This document shows, one piece after another, positions 6,370 through 8,278 of a DNA stretch of 8,278 bases. Made by a program: the position numbers and the translations under genes. The notes beneath the pieces are model-generated. The model was not told the DNA's origin, did no database searches, and was given only the letters and a program-made list of their open reading frames with translations. Position 1 is the first letter of the stretch; each line of letters begins with the position of its first letter. Source of the DNA: Candidatus Krumholzibacteriia bacterium (GTDB lineage Bacteria; Krumholzibacteriota; Krumholzibacteriia; G020349025); contig DASRJW010000109.1 of NCBI GenBank assembly GCA_035649275.1, positions 1 through 8,278 of the forward strand. Reading direction: 5' to 3'.

Positions 6370-8278
6370 TCCGCACACTCGTCTCGCTCCTGAACACGGC
6401 GCCGGGGCCGCAGGCGCTCGGCGTCATCGCCAAAGTCACGCTGCTGTTTCTCGCCGGGGCACTCCTCGCCGCGGCGCTGCGCCGCTGCTCGGCAGCCGTC
6501 CGGCACTGGGTCTGGGCGCTCACGCTGCTCGCGGCGCTCGGTTTGCCGCTCCTCAGTGCGATCGGGCCCGTATGGGTGCTGACAGTCACCCAGCCATCTT
6601 CCTGGAGCCACCTTGCGCCCTCGACGCGGAGGTTCTCGGCCGAGGCCGTACCCGACCGCTCGCTCACGGCAGTGGCGCCAGCCGTCGATGCCCCCAGCGC
6701 GGGAGGGGCGACGAGTAGCGAACTCGCCAACCGCGGCACGTCAGGTGTCGCCTCGTTGTCGATCGCTGGGTGGGTCGCGACTCTCTGGGTGAGCGGCTGC
6801 GTCGCGGTCCTCCTGTGGACCACACTCGGACATCTCGGGCTGGCACGGCTCAGCCGGCGAGCGGCAGCGATCGACAGCCCGGGATGGCGCCGCTTGCTCG
6901 GCGAAGCCGTGCATCGCTGCCGGGCGCGAAGACCGGTCCGGCTCTGCAGCAGTCCAGGTGTCGGCGCTCCGGTGACCTGGGGATGGAGGCGTCCCCTCGT
7001 GGTGCTCCCGGCCCATTCGGAGTCCTGGCCTGAAGAGCGGCGGCGTGTGGCTCTCGAGCACGAGCTGGCTCACATCGAACGCTGGGATTATCTGGCGCAG
7101 CTCGGTGCCACCCTGGCTTGTGCTGTGTATTGGTTCCATCCGCTCGCCTGGATCGCTCTACGTCGACTCCGGGCCGAGAGCGAGCAGGCTTGCGACGATC
7201 GTGTCCTGGCGAGCGGCACCTCGGGTCCGGACTATGCGATGCATCTGCTCGACGTGGCGCGCGGCGCCCGGGTCTGGTGGGGAGGCTCGGTTGCGGTCTG
7301 CATGGCACGGCCGACGCAACTGGAAGGGCGGCTCCTCTCCTTGCTGGACGAAGCACGTCCTCGGGGCTTGATGTCTCCTCGCCTTCGGCTCTTGGCGGCG
7401 TCAACAGCGGCCTTGGCGCTCATTCCCTTGGCCGGAATGCAACCCGAGGTCCGGGCCACGCCGGCCGTGGCGATGCGGTCGCAGGAAACCGCTGCGATGC
7501 GATCGCAGGAAACCGTGACGATGCGGACTGGCCAAGATTACGTCGCCAAGTCCGGCCATGGCGGCAAGGACGCCGACACGAGCTCCGCCGACTCCACCTT
7601 CGAGAAGACCTTGCCGGCGTCGCCGGGAGAGCTGCTGACCCTCGACCTCGACACCGGCGGCGAAGTCGAGCTCGAAGGCTGGAGCGAGCCTCGCGTTCTC
7701 GTGAGGGTGAGACTCGGTGGCGAGGATTGGCAAGGCACGCACGTCGACATCGAGCGCGATGGCCGTGGCGTGCACGTGACCTCGCGTCAGGCTCGCGGCA
7801 ATGGCTCGTACTCCACCTCCCATCGTTTCGAGATCCGCGCCCCTCGCAAGTACGACCTGCGCCTGCGATCCAGCGGCGGGAGCGTGACGATCGTCGCGAT
7901 GGAGGGGACGTTCCGCGGCGAGACAGGTGGCGGCGAGATCACCCTCGATGAGGTCCACGGCGAGGTGAACATCTCGACGGGTGGCGGCGAGATCAGCGTC
8001 ACCGATGCGGACGCCAGCGGCTCGGTGAGAACTGGAGGAGGGACGGTCCAGCTGTCGCGAGTGCGAGGCGGCTTGCGGGCTTCCTCGGGCAGCGGACCGG
8101 TGGTTTACGCCGAGGAGACCAGCAGCGGGAAGGGTGGAAAACATTTCTATGTCGACTTGAGCGGCGTCGAGGTGGACGCCTCGGGGACACACGTCGAGGA
8201 CGCCCGTGCCGACGCCACCGGCTTGCTGACCATCGAGAAAGCCGGCGGCGAGGTCGTGCTCGAAGAGGCTCCGCACGG
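6366..8278 (+). CDS. BlaR1-like M56 metallopeptidase fused to DUF4097-like beta-solenoid sensor (3' end beyond window)
   Basis: The frame is open from ATG 6366, in ATGA overlap with the repressor gene, to the window edge: 637 residues and no stop. Hydrophobic segments lie at about 17-38, 46-72, 128-155, 241-265 and 340-357. The peptidase part carries the zinc motif HELAH (232-236) in VALEHELAHIERWDYLAQ. YWFHPLAWIALRRLRAESEQACDDRVL (255-281) is the M56 hallmark, and Glu273 is the likely third zinc ligand. As in BlaR1, the zinc domain should face the cytosol and what follows the last membrane helix should lie outside. There, instead of a penicillin-binding domain, comes a linker with 8-residue repeats (368-391) and a Gly-rich beta-strand domain (about 412 onward) resembling DUF4097 adhesin-like proteins, with five 18-residue turns (502-591). 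The inferred role is to sense an envelope signal and inactivate the repressor. M56 assignment is firm; the DUF4097 name and sensing role are inference. Confidence 0.85.
   Translation, partial: MIRTLVSLLNTAPGPQALGVIAKVTLLFLAGALLAAALRRCSAAVRHWVWALTLLAALGLPLLSAIGPVWVLTVTQPSSWSHLAPSTRRFSAEAVPDRSLTAVAPAVDAPSAGGATSSELANRGTSGVASLSIAGWVATLWVSGCVAVLLWTTLGHLGLARLSRRAAAIDSPGWRRLLGEAVHRCRARRPVRLCSSPGVGAPVTWGWRRPLVVLPAHSESWPEERRRVALEHELAHIERWDYLAQLGATLACAVYWFHPLAWIALRRLRAESEQACDDRVLASGTSGPDYAMHLLDVARGARVWWGGSVAVCMARPTQLEGRLLSLLDEARPRGLMSPRLRLLAASTAALALIPLAGMQPEVRATPAVAMRSQETAAMRSQETVTMRTGQDYVAKSGHGGKDADTSSADSTFEKTLPASPGELLTLDLDTGGEVELEGWSEPRVLVRVRLGGEDWQGTHVDIERDGRGVHVTSRQARGNGSYSTSHRFEIRAPRKYDLRLRSSGGSVTIVAMEGTFRGETGGGEITLDEVHGEVNISTGGGEISVTDADASGSVRTGGGTVQLSRVRGGLRASSGSGPVVYAEETSSGKGGKHFYVDLSGVEVDASGTHVEDARADATGLLTIEKAGGEVVLEEAPH
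7467..7538 (+). repeat. 24-bp tandem repeat in the M56 gene linker
   Basis: Three consecutive 24-bp units encode VAMRSQET, AAMRSQET and VTMRTGQD (residues 368-391). The first two units are nearly identical at base level; the third has drifted. The repeat lies just after the last membrane helix (about 340-357) and before the solenoid domain, so it looks like a spacer that could change length by slippage. Confidence 0.7.
7869..8138 (+). repeat. Five 54-bp (18-residue) coding repeats of a beta-solenoid
   Basis: Units start at residues 502, 520, 538, 556 and 574, with no insertions between them. The shared pattern is T-G-G-G-E-I-x-L-x-x-V-x-G-x-V-x-x-S; the first and last units are weaker. Gly triplets at fixed spacing followed by alternating hydrophobic residues suggest one solenoid coil per unit, as in DUF4097-type domains. 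Base identity between units is modest, so the repeat is old or selected at protein level. Confidence 0.75.

Noticed and set aside
7401-8276. Long minus-strand open frame opposite the M56 gene
   Set aside because: It is a product of GC-rich codon bias: the encoded text has no recognisable family, while the + strand frame carries HELAH and the regular 18-residue repeat.
5977-8278. A true beta-lactam resistance (blaI-blaR1) locus
   Set aside because: The sensor end is not a penicillin-binding domain, no beta-lactamase gene is in view, and the palindromes lack the classical BlaI box core.

Overview
The window is strongly GC-rich bacterial DNA. It is densely coded, with G/C-ending codons, short intergenic gaps, and long meaningless open frames opposite most real genes. 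The M56/adhesin-like fusion, the CxxC-type pterin dehydratase and the branching enzyme without an N1 domain would suit an environmental bacterium such as an Acidobacteriota, Gemmatimonadota or Eisenbacteria-like lineage. That placement is a guess; nothing here fixes the phylum. I see no RNA genes, insertion sequences, CRISPR arrays or phage genes.

Left part (1-4085): the 3' end of a pyruvate kinase gene on the + strand converges on a three-gene minus-strand cluster. In transcription order the cluster is a DcsG-like ATP-grasp ligase, a family 2 glycosyltransferase and the glycogen branching enzyme GlgB. The last two overlap by an ATGA, so they are probably translated in a coupled way. A 9-bp stem over the glgB stop codon separates the convergent ends.

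Middle (4086-5796): a divergent gap of about 200 bp leads to a glutaryl-CoA dehydrogenase-like acyl-CoA dehydrogenase on +. It ends 3 bp from the convergent gene for pterin-4a-carbinolamine dehydratase on the minus strand. These two read as metabolic housekeeping genes.

Right part (5797-8278): this is the most interesting region. A clear promoter (TTGACG, 17-bp spacer, TGC-TAATTT) runs into a 45-bp cluster of overlapping palindromes. Next come a BlaI/MecI/CopY-type winged-helix repressor and, overlapping it by ATGA, a large membrane M56 (BlaR1-like) metallopeptidase gene that stays open to the right edge of the window. The peptidase carries the HELAH zinc motif. In place of the penicillin-binding sensor of BlaR1 it has a DUF4097-like C-terminus with five consecutive turns of exactly 18 residues. 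The layout predicts an autoregulated signalling pair: the outer domain senses an envelope signal, the inner peptidase is activated, the repressor is inactivated, and the palindromic promoter is released. The architecture is read directly from the sequence; the signal and the target genes are unknown and may lie beyond the right edge.
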